A DNA stretch of 64,000 nucleotides, from contig JBAIAA010000030.1 in assembly GCA_037893245.1 (NCBI GenBank), positions 620,001-684,000 of the forward strand. The letters run 5' to 3'. Source of the DNA: Crossaster papposus (lineage: Eukaryota; Echinodermata; Asteroidea; Velatida; Solasteridae). Below the pieces are notes generated by a model. That model ran no database searches. It was given only the letters and a program-made list of their open reading frames with translations, and had not been told where the DNA came from. Position numbers and translations under genes: made by a program. Within the stretch, counting starts at the first letter, position 1; the number at the start of each line of letters is the position of its first letter. Shown here piece after piece: positions 11,950 through 22,984 of this stretch.

Positions 11950-13681
11950 TCAAATTCGCCATAGGTTTGTGCACACAATCCCCGACCACAAATAAGGGCA
12001 TGAAGGAAAGCATGCCCCGGGAAGGGGCTGGGTGTTAGGAGATAGAGGGGGGCCTCCAGGAATGGCAAAATTTGCAATTTGACCCGGGGCATGCTTTGTT
12101 AGTATTTTATTTCGATTTTCTGTAAATTGTAACGTTAACACACGCGTTTCAAATTCGCCATAGGTTTGTGCACACAATCCCTGCCCACAAATAAGGGCAT
12201 GAAGGAAAGCATGCCCCGGGAAGGGGCTGGGTGTTAGGAGATAGAGGGGGGCCTCCAGGAATGGCAAAATTAGCAATTTGACCCCGGGCATGCTTTGTTA
12301 GTATTTTATTTCGATTTTCTGAAAATGTTAACGTTAACACACGCGTTTCAAATTCGCCATAGGTTTGTGCACACAATCCCCGCCCACAAATAAGGGCATG
12401 AAGAAAAGCATGCCCCGGGAAGGGGCTGGGTGTTAGGAGATAGAGGGGGGCCTCCAGGAATGGCAAAATTTGCAATTTGACCCGGGGCATGCTTTGTTAG
12501 TATTTTATTTCGATTTTCTGAAAATGTTAACGTTAACACACGCGTTTCAAATTCGCCATAGGTTTGTGCACACAATCCCCGCCCACAAATAAGGGCATGA
12601 AGGAAAGCATGCCCCGGGAAGGGGCTGGGTGTTAGGAGATAGAGGGGGGCCTCCAGGAATGGCAAAATTTGCAATTTGACCCGGGGCATGCTTTGTTAGT
12701 ATTTTATTTCGATTTTCTTAAAATGTTAACGTTAACACACGCGTTTCAAATTCGCCATAGGTTTGTGCACACAATCCCCGCCCACAAATAAGGGCATGAA
12801 GGAAAGCATGCCCCGGGAAGGGGCTGGGTGTTAGGAGATAGAGGGGGGCCTCCAGGAATGGCAAAATTAGCAATTTGACCCGGGGCATGCTTTGTTAGTA
12901 TTTTATTTCGATTTTCTGAAAATGTTAACGTTAACACACGCGTTTCAAATTCGCCATAGGTTTGTGCACACAACCCCCGCCCACAAATAAGGGCATGAAG
13001 GAAAGCATGCCCCGGGAAGGGGCTGGGTGTTAGGAGATAGAGGGGGGCCTCCAGGAATGGCAAAATTTGCAATTTGACCCGGGGCATGCTTTGTTATTAT
13101 TTTATTTCGATTTTCTGTAAATTGTAACGTTAACACACGCGTTTCAAATTCGCCATAGGTTTGTGCACACAATCCCTGCCCACAAATAAGGGCATGAAGG
13201 AAAGCATGCCCCGGGAAGGGGCTGGGTGTTAGGAGATAGAGGGGGGCCTCCAGGAATGGCAAAATTAGCAATTTGACCCGGGGCATGCTTTGTTAGTATT
13301 TTATTTCGATTTTCTGAACATTTTAACGTTAACACACGCGTTTCAAATTCGCCATAGGTTTGTGCACACAATCCCCGCCCACAAATAAGGGCATGAAGGA
13401 AAGCATGCCCCGGGAAGGGGCTGGGTGTTAGGAGATAGAGGGGGGCCTCCAGGAATGGCAAAATTAGCAATTTGACCCGGGGCATGCTTTGTTAGTATTT
13501 TATTTCGATTTTCTGTAAATTGTAACGTTAACACACGCGTTTCAAATTCGCCATAGGTTTGTGCACACAATCCCTGCCCACAAATAAGGGCATGAAGGAA
13601 AGCATGCCCCGGGAAGGGGCTGGGTGTTAGGAGATAGAGGGGGGCCTCCAGGAATGGCAAAATTAGCAATTTGACCCGGGG
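11934..13681 (-). repeat. Unpaired monomers between the mirrored arms
   Basis: These roughly nine inverted monomers lie between the orientation switch and the point (13,681) that mirrors base 11,933. The first carries CGACCAC and TTTGCAATTTG variants, shared with the monomer at about 14,110-14,270. The second is a B-type dimer half. Monomers from about 12,300 to 13,085 do not alternate A/B: they carry GAAAATGTTAACG, and three of the four carry TTTGCAATTTG. This block makes the inverted repeat asymmetric. It could be an inserted or retained central segment, or a later local amplification. Confidence 0.75.
12417..12450 (+). other. Four-G-run motif in the monomer (example copy)
   Basis: Runs of G3 (12417-12419), G4 (12422-12425), G3 (12428-12430) and G6 (12445-12450) are separated by 2, 2 and 14 bases. 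Three short-loop tracts plus one long loop make a possible intramolecular quadruplex. The motif lies on the + strand throughout the right arm and on the - strand in the left arm, so its strand flips at 11,934. The final G-run varies from five to ten bases among monomers. The 14-base loop is longer than the usual 1-7 bases, so folding is uncertain. Confidence 0.5.
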
Positions 13682-16170
13682 CATGCTTTGTTAGTATTTT
13701 ATTTCGATTTTCTGAACATTTTAACGTTAACACACGCGTTTCAAATTCGCCATAGGTTTGTGCACACAATCCCCGCCCACAAATAAGGGCATGAAGGAAA
13801 GCATGCCCCGGGAAGGGGCTGGGTGTTAGGAGATAGAGGGGGGCCTCCAGGAATGGCAAAATTAGCAATTTGACCCGGGGCATGCTTTGTTAGTATTTTA
13901 TTTCGATTTTCTGTAAATTGTAACGTTAACACACGCGTTTCAAATTCGCCATAGGTTTGTGCACACAATCCCTGCCCACAAATAAGGGCATGAAGGAAAG
14001 CATGCCCCGGGAAGGGGCTGGGTGTTAGGAGATAGAGGAGGGCCTCCAGGAATGGCAAAATTATCAATTTGACCCGGGGCATGCTTTGTTAGTATTTTAT
14101 TTCGATTTTCTGAACATTTTAACGTTAACACACACGTTTCAAATTCGCCATAGGTTTGTGCACACAATCCCCGACCACAAATAAGGGCATGAAGGAAAGC
14201 ATGCCCCGGGAAGGGGCTGGGTGTTAGGAGATAGAGGGGGGCCTCCAGGAATGGCAAAATTTGCAATTTGACCCGGGGCATGCTTTGTTAGTATTTTATT
14301 TCGATTTTCTGTAAATTGTAACGTTAACACACGCGTTTCAAATTCGCCATAGGTTTGTGCACACAATCCCTGCCCACAAATAAGGGCATGAAGGAAAGCA
14401 TGCCCCGGGAAGGGGCTGGGTGTTAGGAGATAGAGGGGGGCCTCCAGGAATGGCAAAATTAGCAATTTGACCCGGGGCATGCTTTGTTAGTATTTTATTT
14501 CGATTTTCTGAACATTTTAACGTTAACACACGCGTTTCAAATTCGCCATAGGTTTGTGCACACAATCCCCGCCCACAAATAAGGGCATGAAGGAAAGCAT
14601 GCCCCGGGAAGGGGCTGGGTGTTAGGAGATAGAGGGGGGCCTCCAGGAATGGCAAAATTTGCAATTTGACCCGGGGCATGCTTTGTTAGTATTTTATTTC
14701 GATTTTCTGTAAATTGTAACGTTAACACACGCGTTTCAAATTCGCCATAGGTTTGTGCACACAATCCCTGCCCACAAATAAGGGCATGAAGGAAAGCATG
14801 CCCCGGGAAGGGGCTGGGTGTTAGGAGATAGAGGGGGGCCTCCAGGAATGGCAAAATTAGCAATTTGACCCGGGGCATGCTTTGTTAGTATTTTATTTCG
14901 ATTTTCTGAACATTTTAACGTTAACACACGCGTTTCAAATTCGCCATAGGTTTGTGCACACAATCCCCGCCCACAAATAAGGGCATGAAGGAAAGCATGC
15001 CCCGGGAAGGGGCTGGGTGTTAGGAGATAGAGGGGGGCCTCCAGGAATGGCAAAATTAGCAATTTGACCCGGGGCATGCTTTGTTAGTATTTTATTTCGA
15101 TTTTCTGTACATTTTAACGTTAACACACGCGTTTCAAATTCGCCATAGGTTTGTGCACACAATCCCTGCCCACAAATAAGGGCATGAAGGAAAGCATGCC
15201 CCGGGAAGGGGCTGGGTGTTAGGAGATAGAGGGGGGCCTCCAGGAATGGCAAAATTAGCAATTTGACCCGGGGCATGCTTTGTTAGTATTTTATTTCGAT
15301 TTTCTGAACATTTTAACGTTAACACACGCGTTTCAAATTCGCCATAGGTTTGTGCACACAATCCCCGCCCACAAATAAGGGCATGAAGGAAAGCATGCCC
15401 CGGGAAGGGGCTGGGTGTTAGGAGATAGAGGGGGGCCTCCAGGAATGGCAAAATTAGCAATTTGACCCGGGGCATGCTTTGTTAGTATTTTATTTCGATT
15501 TTCTGTAAATTGTAACGTTAACACACGCGTTTCAAATTCGCCATAGGTTTGTGCACACAATACCTGCCCACAAATAAGGGCATGAAGGAAAGCATGCCCC
15601 GGGAAGGGGCTGGGTGTTAGGAGATAGAGGAGGGCCTCCAGGAATGGCAAAATTATCAATTTGACCCGGGGCATGCTTTGTTAGTATTTTATTTCGATTT
15701 TCTGAACATTTTAACGTTAACACACACGTTTCAAATTCGCCATAGGTTTGTGCACACAATCCCCGCCCACAAATAAGGGCATGAAGGAAAGCATGCCCCG
15801 GGAAGGGGCTGGGTGTTAGGAGATAGAGGGGGGCCTCCAGGAATGGCAAAATTAGCAATTTGACCCGGGGCATGCTTTGTTAGTATTTTATTTCGATTTT
15901 CTGAAAATGTTAACGTTAACACACGCGTTTCAAATTCGCCATAGGTTTGTGCACACAATCCCTGCCCACAAATAAGGGCATGAAGGAAAGCATGCCCCGG
16001 GAAGGGGCTGGGTGTTAGGAGATAGAGGGGGGCCTCCAGGAATGGCAAAATTAGCAATTTGACCCGGGGCATGCTTTGTTAGTATTTTATTTCGATTTTC
16101 TGAACATTTTAACGTTAACACACGCGTTTCAAATTCGCCATAGGTTTGTGCACACAATCCCCGCCCACAA
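13100..16170 (-). repeat. Two-monomer (398-bp) alternating HOR, right side
   Basis: The inverted counterpart of the left dimer zone: A monomers (CCCCGCCC with GAACATTTT) alternate with B monomers (CCCTGCCC, mostly with TGTAAATTGT) without a break from about 13,115 to 16,170. Exceptions in the variable segment (TGTACATTTT near 15,108 and GAAAATGTT near 15,904) do not break the A/B order. Confidence 0.85.
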
Positions 16171-16314
16171 ATAAGGGCATGAAGGAAAGCATGCCCCGGG
16201 AAGGGGCTGGGTGTTAGGAGATAGAGGGGGGCCTCCAGGAATGGCAAAATTAGCAATTTGACCCGGGGCATGCTTTGTTAGTATTTTATTTCGATTTTCT
16301 GAAAATGTTAACGT
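13681..16314 (-). repeat. Right inner mirror arm
   Basis: Reverse-complement partner of 9,300-11,933, with the same order of rare variants: the AGGAGGGCC change at 14,039 and 15,631, CACACGTTTC at 14,134 and 15,726, and CGACCAC at 14,174. The symmetry axis of the pair is at 12,807, not at the orientation switch. Part of this arm is itself duplicated to the right (see the 8-mer repeat at 15,480-18,285). Confidence 0.88.
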
Positions 16315-16690
16315 TAACACACGCGTTTCAAATTCGCCATAGGTTTGTGCACACAATCCCCGCCCACAAATAAGGGCATGAAGGAAAGCATGCCCCGGGA
16401 AGGGGCTGGGTGTTAGGAGATAGAGGGGGGGGGCCTCCAGGAATGGCAAAATTAGCAATTTGACCCGGGGCATGCTTTGTTAGTATTTTATTTCGATTTT
16501 CTGAACATTTTAACGTTAACACACGCGTTTCAAATTCGCCATAGGTTTGTGCACACAATCCCCGCCCACAAATAAGGGCATGAAGGAAAGCATGCCCCGG
16601 GAAGGGGCTGGGTGTTAGGAGATAGAGGGGGGCCTCCAGGAATGGCAAAATTAGCAATTTGACCCGGGGCATGCTTTGTTAGTATTTTAT
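15480..16690 (-). repeat. 8-mer duplication, copy 1
   Basis: Matches 17,075-18,285 at offset 1,595 (eight monomers plus three G). Shared markers: CAATACCTGCCC (15,562 and 17,157), AGAGGAGGGCC, CACACGTTTC and a nine-base G-run (about 16,425 and 18,020). Differences are few. Confidence 0.85.
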
Positions 16691-17074
16691 TTCGATTTTC
16701 TGTAAATTGTAACGTTAACACACGCGTTTCAAATTCGCCATAGGTTTGTGCACACAATCCCCGCCCACAAATAAGGGCATGAAGGAAAGCATGCCCCGGG
16801 AAGGGGCTGGGTGTTAGGAGATAGAGGGGGGCCTCCAGGAATGGCAAAATTAGCAATTTGAACCGGGGCATGCTTTGTTAGTATTTTATTTCGATTTTCT
16901 GAACATTTTAACGTTAACACACGCGTTTCAAATTCGCCATAGGTTTGTGCACACAATCCCCGCCCACAAATAAGGGCATGAAGGAAAGCATGCCCCGGGA
17001 AGGGGCTGGGTGTTAGGAGATAGAGGGGGGCCTCCAGGAATGGCAAAATTAGCAATTTGATCCGGGGCATGCTT

Positions 17075-18285
17075 TGTTAGTATTTTATTTCGATTTTCTG
17101 TAAATTGTAACGTTAACACACGCGTTTCAAATTCGCCATAGGTTTGTGCACACAATACCTGCCCACAAATAAGGGCATGAAGGAAAGCATGCCCCGGGAA
17201 GGGGCTGGGTGTTAGGAGATAGAGGAGGGCCTCCAGGAATGGCAAAATTATCAATTTGACCCGGGGCATGCTTTGTTAGTATTTTATTTCGATTTTCTGA
17301 ACATTTTAACGTTAACACACACGTTTCAAATTCGCCATAGGTTTGTGCACACAATCCCCGCCCACAAATAAGGGCATGAAGGAAAGCATGCCCCGGGAAG
17401 GGGCTGGGTGTTAGGAGATAGAGGGGGGCCTCCAGGAATGGCAAAATTAGCAATTTGACCCGGGGCATGCTTTGTTAGTATTTTATTTCGATTTTCTGAA
17501 AATGTTAACGTTAACACACGCGTTTCAAATTCGCCATAGGTTTGTGCACACAATCCCTGCCCACAAATAAGGGCATGAAGGAAAGCATGCCCCGGGAAGG
17601 GGCTGGGTGTTAGGAGATAGAGGGGGGCCTCCAGGAATGGCAAAATTAGCAATTTGACCCGGGGCATGCTTTGTTAGTATTTTATTTCGATTTTCTGAAC
17701 ATTTTAACGTTAACACACGCGTTTCAAATTCGCCATAGGTTTGTGCACACAATCCCCGCCCACAAATAAGGGCATGAAGGAAAGCATGCCCCGGGAAGGG
17801 GCTGGGTGTTAGGAGATAGAGGGGGGCCTCCAGGAATGGCAAAATTAGCAATTTGACCCGGGGCATGCTTTGTTAGTATTTTATTTCGATTTTCTGAAAA
17901 TGTTAACGTTAACACACGCGTTTCAAATTCGCCATAGGTTTGTGCACACAATCCCCGCCCACAAATAAGGGCATGAAGGAAAGCATGCCCCGGGAAGGGG
18001 CTGGGTGTTAGGAGATAGAGGGGGGGGGCCTCCAGGAATGGCAAAATTAGCAATTTGACCCGGGGCATGCTTTGTTAGTATTTTATTTCGATTTTCTGAA
18101 CATTTTAACGTTAACACACGCGTTTCAAATTCGCCATAGGTTTGTGCACACAATCCCCGCCCACAAATAAGGGCATGAAGGAAAGCATGCCCCGGGAAGG
18201 GGCTGGGTGTTAGGAGATAGAGGGGGGCCTCCAGGAATGGCAAAATTAGCAATTTGACCCGGGGCATGCTTTGTTAGTATTTTAT
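17075..18285 (-). repeat. 8-mer duplication, copy 2
   Basis: Partner of 15,480-16,690. The three monomers between the copies (about 16,690-17,075) carry private changes, such as TTGAACCGGGG near 16,860 and TTGATCCGGGG near 17,081. Confidence 0.85.
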
Positions 18286-18447
18286 TTCGATTTTCTGTAA
18301 ATTGTAACGTTAACACACGCGTTTCAAATTCGCCATAGGTTTGTGCACACAATCCCTGCCCACAAATAAGGGCATGAAGGAAAGCATGCCCCGGGAAGGG
18401 GCTGGGTGTTAGGAGATAGAGGGGGGCCTCCAGGAATGACAAAATTA

Positions 18448-20163
18448 TCAATTTGACCCGGGGCATGCTTTGTTAGTATTTTATTTCGATTTTCTGAACA
18501 TTTTAACGTTAACACACGCGTTTCAAATTCGCCATAGGTTTGTGCACACAATCCCCGCCCACAAATAAGGGCATGAAGGAAAGCATGCCCCGGGAAGGGG
18601 CTGGGTGTTAGGAGATAGAGGGGGGCCTCCAGGAATGGCAAAATTAGCAATTTGACCCGGGGCATGCTTTGTTAGTATTTTATTTCGATTTTCTGAAAAT
18701 TTTAACGTTAACACACGCGTTTCAAATTCGCCATAGGTTTGTGCACACAATCCCCGCCCACAAATAAGGGAATGAAGGAAAGCATGCCCCGGGAAGGGGC
18801 TGGGTGTTAGGAGATAGAGGGGGGCCTCCAGGAATGGCAAAATTAGCAATTTGACCCGGGGCATGCTTTGTTAGTATTTTATTTCGATTTTCTGAAAATG
18901 TTAACGTTAACACACGCGTTTCAAATTCGCCATAGGTTTGTGCACACAATCCCCGCCCTCAAATAAGGGCATGAAGGAAAGCATGCCCCGGGAAGGGGCT
19001 GGGTGTTAGGAGATAGAGGGGGGCCTCCAGGAATGGCAAAATTAGCAATTTGACCCGGGGCATGCTTTGTTAGTATTTTATTTCGATTTTCTGAAAATGT
19101 TAACGTTAACACACGCGTTTCAAATTCGCCATAGGTTTGTGCACACAATCCCCGCCCACAAATAAGGGCATGAAGGAAAGCATGCCCCGGGAAGGGGCTG
19201 GGTGTTAGGAGATAGAGGGGGGGCCTCCAGGAATGGCAACATTAACAATTTGACCCGGGGCATGCTTTGTTAGTATTTTATTTCGATTTTCTGAAAATGT
19301 TAACGTTAACACACGCGTTTCAAATTCGCCATAGGTTTGTGCACACAATCCCCGTCCACAAATAAGGGAATGAAGGAAAGCATGCCCCGGGAAGGGGCTG
19401 GGTGTTAGGAGATAGAGGGGGGCCTCCAGGAATGGCAAAATTAGCAATTTGACCCGGGGCATGCTTTGTTAGTATTTTATTTCGATTTTCTGAAAATTTT
19501 AACGTTAACACACGCGTTTCAAATTCGCCATAGGTTTGTGTACACAATCCCCGCCCACAAATAAGGGCATGAAGGAAAGCATGCCCCGGGAAGGGGCTGG
19601 GTGTTAGGAGATAGAGGGGGGCCTCCAGGAATGGCAAAATTAGCAATTTGACCCGGGGCATGCTTTGTTAGTATTTTATTTTGATTTTCTGAAAATTGTA
19701 ACGTTAACACACGCGTTTCAAATTCGCCATAGGTTTGTGCACACAATCCCCGCCCACAAATAAGGGCATGAAGGAAAGCATGCCCCGGGAAGGGGCTGGG
19801 TGTTAGGAGGTAGAGGGGGGCCTCCGGGAATGGCAAAATTAGCAATTTGACCCGGGGCATGCTTTGTTAGTATTTTATTTCGATTTTCTGAAAATGTTAA
19901 CGTTAACACACGCGTTTCAAATTCGCCATAGGTTTGTGCACACAATCCCCGCCCACAAATAAGGATATGAAGGAAAGCATGCCCCGGGAAGGGGCTGGGT
20001 GTTAGGAGATAGAGGGGGGCCTCCAGGAATGGCAAAATTAGCAATTTGACCCGGGGCATGCTTTGTTAGTATTTTATTTCGATTTTCTGTACATTTTAAC
20101 GTTAACACACGCGTTTCAAATTTGCCATAGGTTTGTGCACACAATCCCCGCCCACAAATAAGG
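18448..20163 (-). repeat. Right outer mirror segment
   Basis: Partner of 5,650-7,369. Diagnostic bases, in order going right: the GACAAAATTATCA monomer (about 18,439-18,451), CGCCCTCAAATA at about 18,959, CAACATTAACAA at about 19,240, CGTCCAC at 19,355, CCTCCGGGAA at 19,826, AAGGATATGA at 19,965 and CAAATTTGCC at 20,123. The same variants appear in reverse order in the left arm. Further right the correspondence continues only with jumps of about six monomers (4399/20217, 2991/20434). Confidence 0.8.
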
Positions 20164-21230
20164 GCATGAAGGAAAGCATGCCCCGGGAAGGGGCTGGGTG
20201 TTAGGAGATAGAGGGGTCCTCCAGGAATGGCAAAATTAGCAATTTGACCCGGGGCATGCTTTGTTAGTATTTTATTTCGATTTTCTGAAAAATTGTAACG
20301 TTAACACACGCGTTTCAAATTCGCCATAGGTTTGTGCACACAATCCCCGCCCACAAATAAGGGCATGAAGGAAAGCATGCCCCGGGAAGGGGCTGGGTGT
20401 TAGGAGATAGAGGGGGGCCTCCAGGAATGGCAACATTAGCAATTTGACCCGGGGCATGCTTTGTTAGTATTTTATTTCGATTTTCTTAAAATTTTAACGT
20501 TAACACACGCGTTTCAAATTCGCCATAGGTTTGTGCACACAATCTCCGCCCACAAATAAGGGCATGAAGGAAAGCATGCCCCGGAAAGGGGCTGGGTGTT
20601 AGGAGATAGAGGGGGGCCTCCAGGAATGGGAAAATTAGCAATTTGACCCGGGGCATGCTTTGTTAGTATTTTATTTCGATTTTCTGAAAATTGTAACGTT
20701 AACACACGCGTTTCAAATTCGCCATAGGTTTGTGCACACAATCCCCGCCCACAAATAAGGGCATGAAGGAAAGCATGCCCCGGGAAGGGGCTGGGTGTTA
20801 GGAGATAGAGGGGGGCCTCCAGGAATGGCAAAATTAGCAATTTGACCCGGGGCATGCTTTGTTAGTATTTTATTTCGATTTTCTTAAAATTTTAACGTTA
20901 ACACACGCGTTTCAAATTCGCCATAGGTTTGTGCACACAATCCCCGCCCACAAATAAGAGCATGAAGGAAAGCATGCCCCGGGAAGGGGCTGGGTGTTAG
21001 GAGATAGAGGGGGGCCTCCAGGAATGGCAAAATTAGCAATTTGACCCGGGGCATGCTTTGTTAGTATTTTATTTCGATTTTCTGAAAATGTTAACGTTAA
21101 CACACGCGTTTCAAATTCGCCATAGCTTTGTGTACACAATCCCCGCCCACAAATAAGGGCATGAAGGAAAGCATGCCCCGGGAAGGGGCTGGGTGTTAGG
21201 AGATAGAGGGGGGCCTCCAGGAATGGCAAA

Positions 21231-21250
21231 ATTAGCAATTTTAGTATTTT
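21231..21250 (-). repeat. 19-bp deletion monomer, copy 1
   Basis: AGCAATT is followed directly by TTAGTATTTT: 19 bases including the CCCGGGGCATGC box are missing, so the monomer is 180 bp and lacks one inverted-repeat arm. The two T bases at the joint fit a microhomology deletion. Three identical copies follow to the right, so the deletion happened once and was then amplified. Confidence 0.9.
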
Positions 21251-22804
21251 ATTTCGATTTTCTGAAAAATGTAACGTTAACACACGCGTTTTAAATTCGC
21301 CATAGGTTTGTGCACACAATCCCCGCCCACAAATAAGGGCATGAAGGAAAGCATGCCCCGGGAAGGGGCTGGGTGTTAGGAGATAGAGGGGGGGGGCCTC
21401 CAGGAATGGCAAAATTAGCAATTTGACCCGGGGCATGCTTTGTTAGTATTTTATTTCGATTTTCTGAAAATTTTAACGTTAACACACGCGTTTCAAATTC
21501 GCCATAGGTTTGTGCACAAAATCCCCGCCCACAAATAAGGATATGAAGGAAAGCATGCCCCGGGAAGGGGCTGGGTGTTAGGAGATAGAGGGGGGCCTCC
21601 AGGAATGGCAAAATTAGCAATTTGACCCGGGGCATGCTTTGTTAGTATTTTATTTCGATTTTCTGTACATTTTAACGTTAACACACGCGTTTCAAATTTG
21701 CCATAGGTTTGTGCACACAATCCCCGCCCACAAATAAGGGCATGAAGGAAAGCATGCCCCGGGAAGGGGCTGGGTGTTAGGAGATAGAGGGGTCCTCCAG
21801 GAATGGCAAAATTAGCAATTTGACCCGGGGCATGCTTTGTTAGTATTTTATTTCGATTTTCTGAAAATTGTAACGTTAACACACGCGTTTCAAATTCGCC
21901 ATAGGTTTGTGCACACAATCCCCGCCCACAAATAAGGGCATGAAGGAAAGCATGCCCCGGGAAGGGGCTGGGTGTTAGGAGATAGAGGGGGGCCTCCAGG
22001 AATGGCAACATTAGCAATTTGACCCGGGCATGCTTTGTTAGTATTTTATTTCGATTTTCTTAAAATTTTAACGTTAACACACGCGTTTCAAATTCGCCAT
22101 AGGTTTGTGCACACAATCTCCGCCCACAAATAAGGGCATGAAGGAAAGCATGCCCCGGGAAGGGGCTGGGTGTTAGGAGATAGAGGGGGGCCTCCAGGAA
22201 TGGCAAAATTAGCAATTTGACCCGGGGCATGCTTTGTTAGTATTTTATTTCGATTTTCTGAAAATTGTAACGTTAACACACGCGTTTCAAATTCGCCATA
22301 GGTTTGTGCACACAATCCCCGCCCACAAATAAGGGCATGAAGGAAAGCATGCCCCGGGAAGGGGCTGGGTGTTAGGAGATAGAGGGGGGCCTCCAGGAAT
22401 GGCAAAATTAGCAATTTGACCCGGGGCATGCTTTGTTAGTATTTTATTTCGATTTTCTTAAAATTTTAACGTTAACACACGCGTTTCAAATTCGCCATAG
22501 GTTTGTGCACACAATCCCCGCCCACAAATAAGAGCATGAAGGAAAGCATGCCCCGGGAAGGGGCTGGGTGTTAGGAGATAGAGGGGGGCCTCCAGGAATG
22601 GCAAAATTAGCAATTTGACCCGGGGCATGCTTTGTTAGTATTTTATTTCGATTTTCTGAAAATGTTAACGTTAACACACGCGTTTCAAATTCGCCATAGC
22701 TTTGTGTACACAATCCCCGCCCACAAATAAGGGCATGAAGGAAAGCATGCCCCGGGAAGGGGCTGGGTGTTAGGAGATAGAGGGGGGCCTCCAGGAATGG
22801 TAAA

Positions 22805-22824
22805 ATTAGCAATTTTAGTATTTT
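22805..22824 (-). repeat. 19-bp deletion monomer, copy 2
   Basis: Same joint as at 21,240, 1,574 bp away. This and the later copies also carry GGTAAAATTAG where copy 1 has GGCAAAATTAG, placing copy 1 apart from copies 2-4. Confidence 0.9.
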
Positions 22825-22984
22825 ATTTCGATTTTCTGAAAAATGTAACGTTAACACACGCGTTTTAAATTCGCCATAGGTTTGTGCACACAATCCCCGC
22901 CCACAAATAAGGGCATGAAGGAAAGCATGCCCCGGGAAGGGGCTGGGTGTTAGGAGATAGAGGGGGGGGGCCTCCAGGAATGGC

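Larger units (their letters stand above)
20838..22984 (-). repeat. 11/12-mer HOR family, older copies
   Basis: Contains two monomers with the 19-bp deletion (junctions 21,240 and 22,814, 1,574 bp apart). Monomers from about 21,440 to 22,975 match 23,615-25,150 at offset 2,175 (11 monomers; 2,174 left of the one-base loss near 22,024). Shared markers include GCACAAAATCC, AAGGATATG, CAAATTTGCC, GGGGTCCTCC and AATCTCCGCC. To the right of the 22,814 deletion monomer the order jumps by one monomer relative to the later copies, so this 11-mer is a variant of the 12-mer that follows. Confidence 0.8.

Noticed and set aside
11880-11960. The inversion as a plain library fold-back artefact
   Set aside because: Not excluded, but disfavoured: such an artefact would make both arms identical from the joint outward, whereas the first 1.75 kb of the right arm does not mirror the left and the true axis lies at 12,807.
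12100-12135. T-rich runs (ATTTTATTTCGATTTTC) as RNA polymerase III terminators
   Set aside because: They are part of every monomer's AT-rich tail and no transcription unit precedes them.
12230-12245. Telomere-like TTAGG units in GTGTTAGGAG
   Set aside because: Only one TTAGG occurs per monomer and never in tandem, so this is chance.
12950-12975. CENP-B box in the TTCGCCATAGG region
   Set aside because: TTCG and the central A match the consensus spacing, but the required CGGG at the end is absent (TTTG instead).
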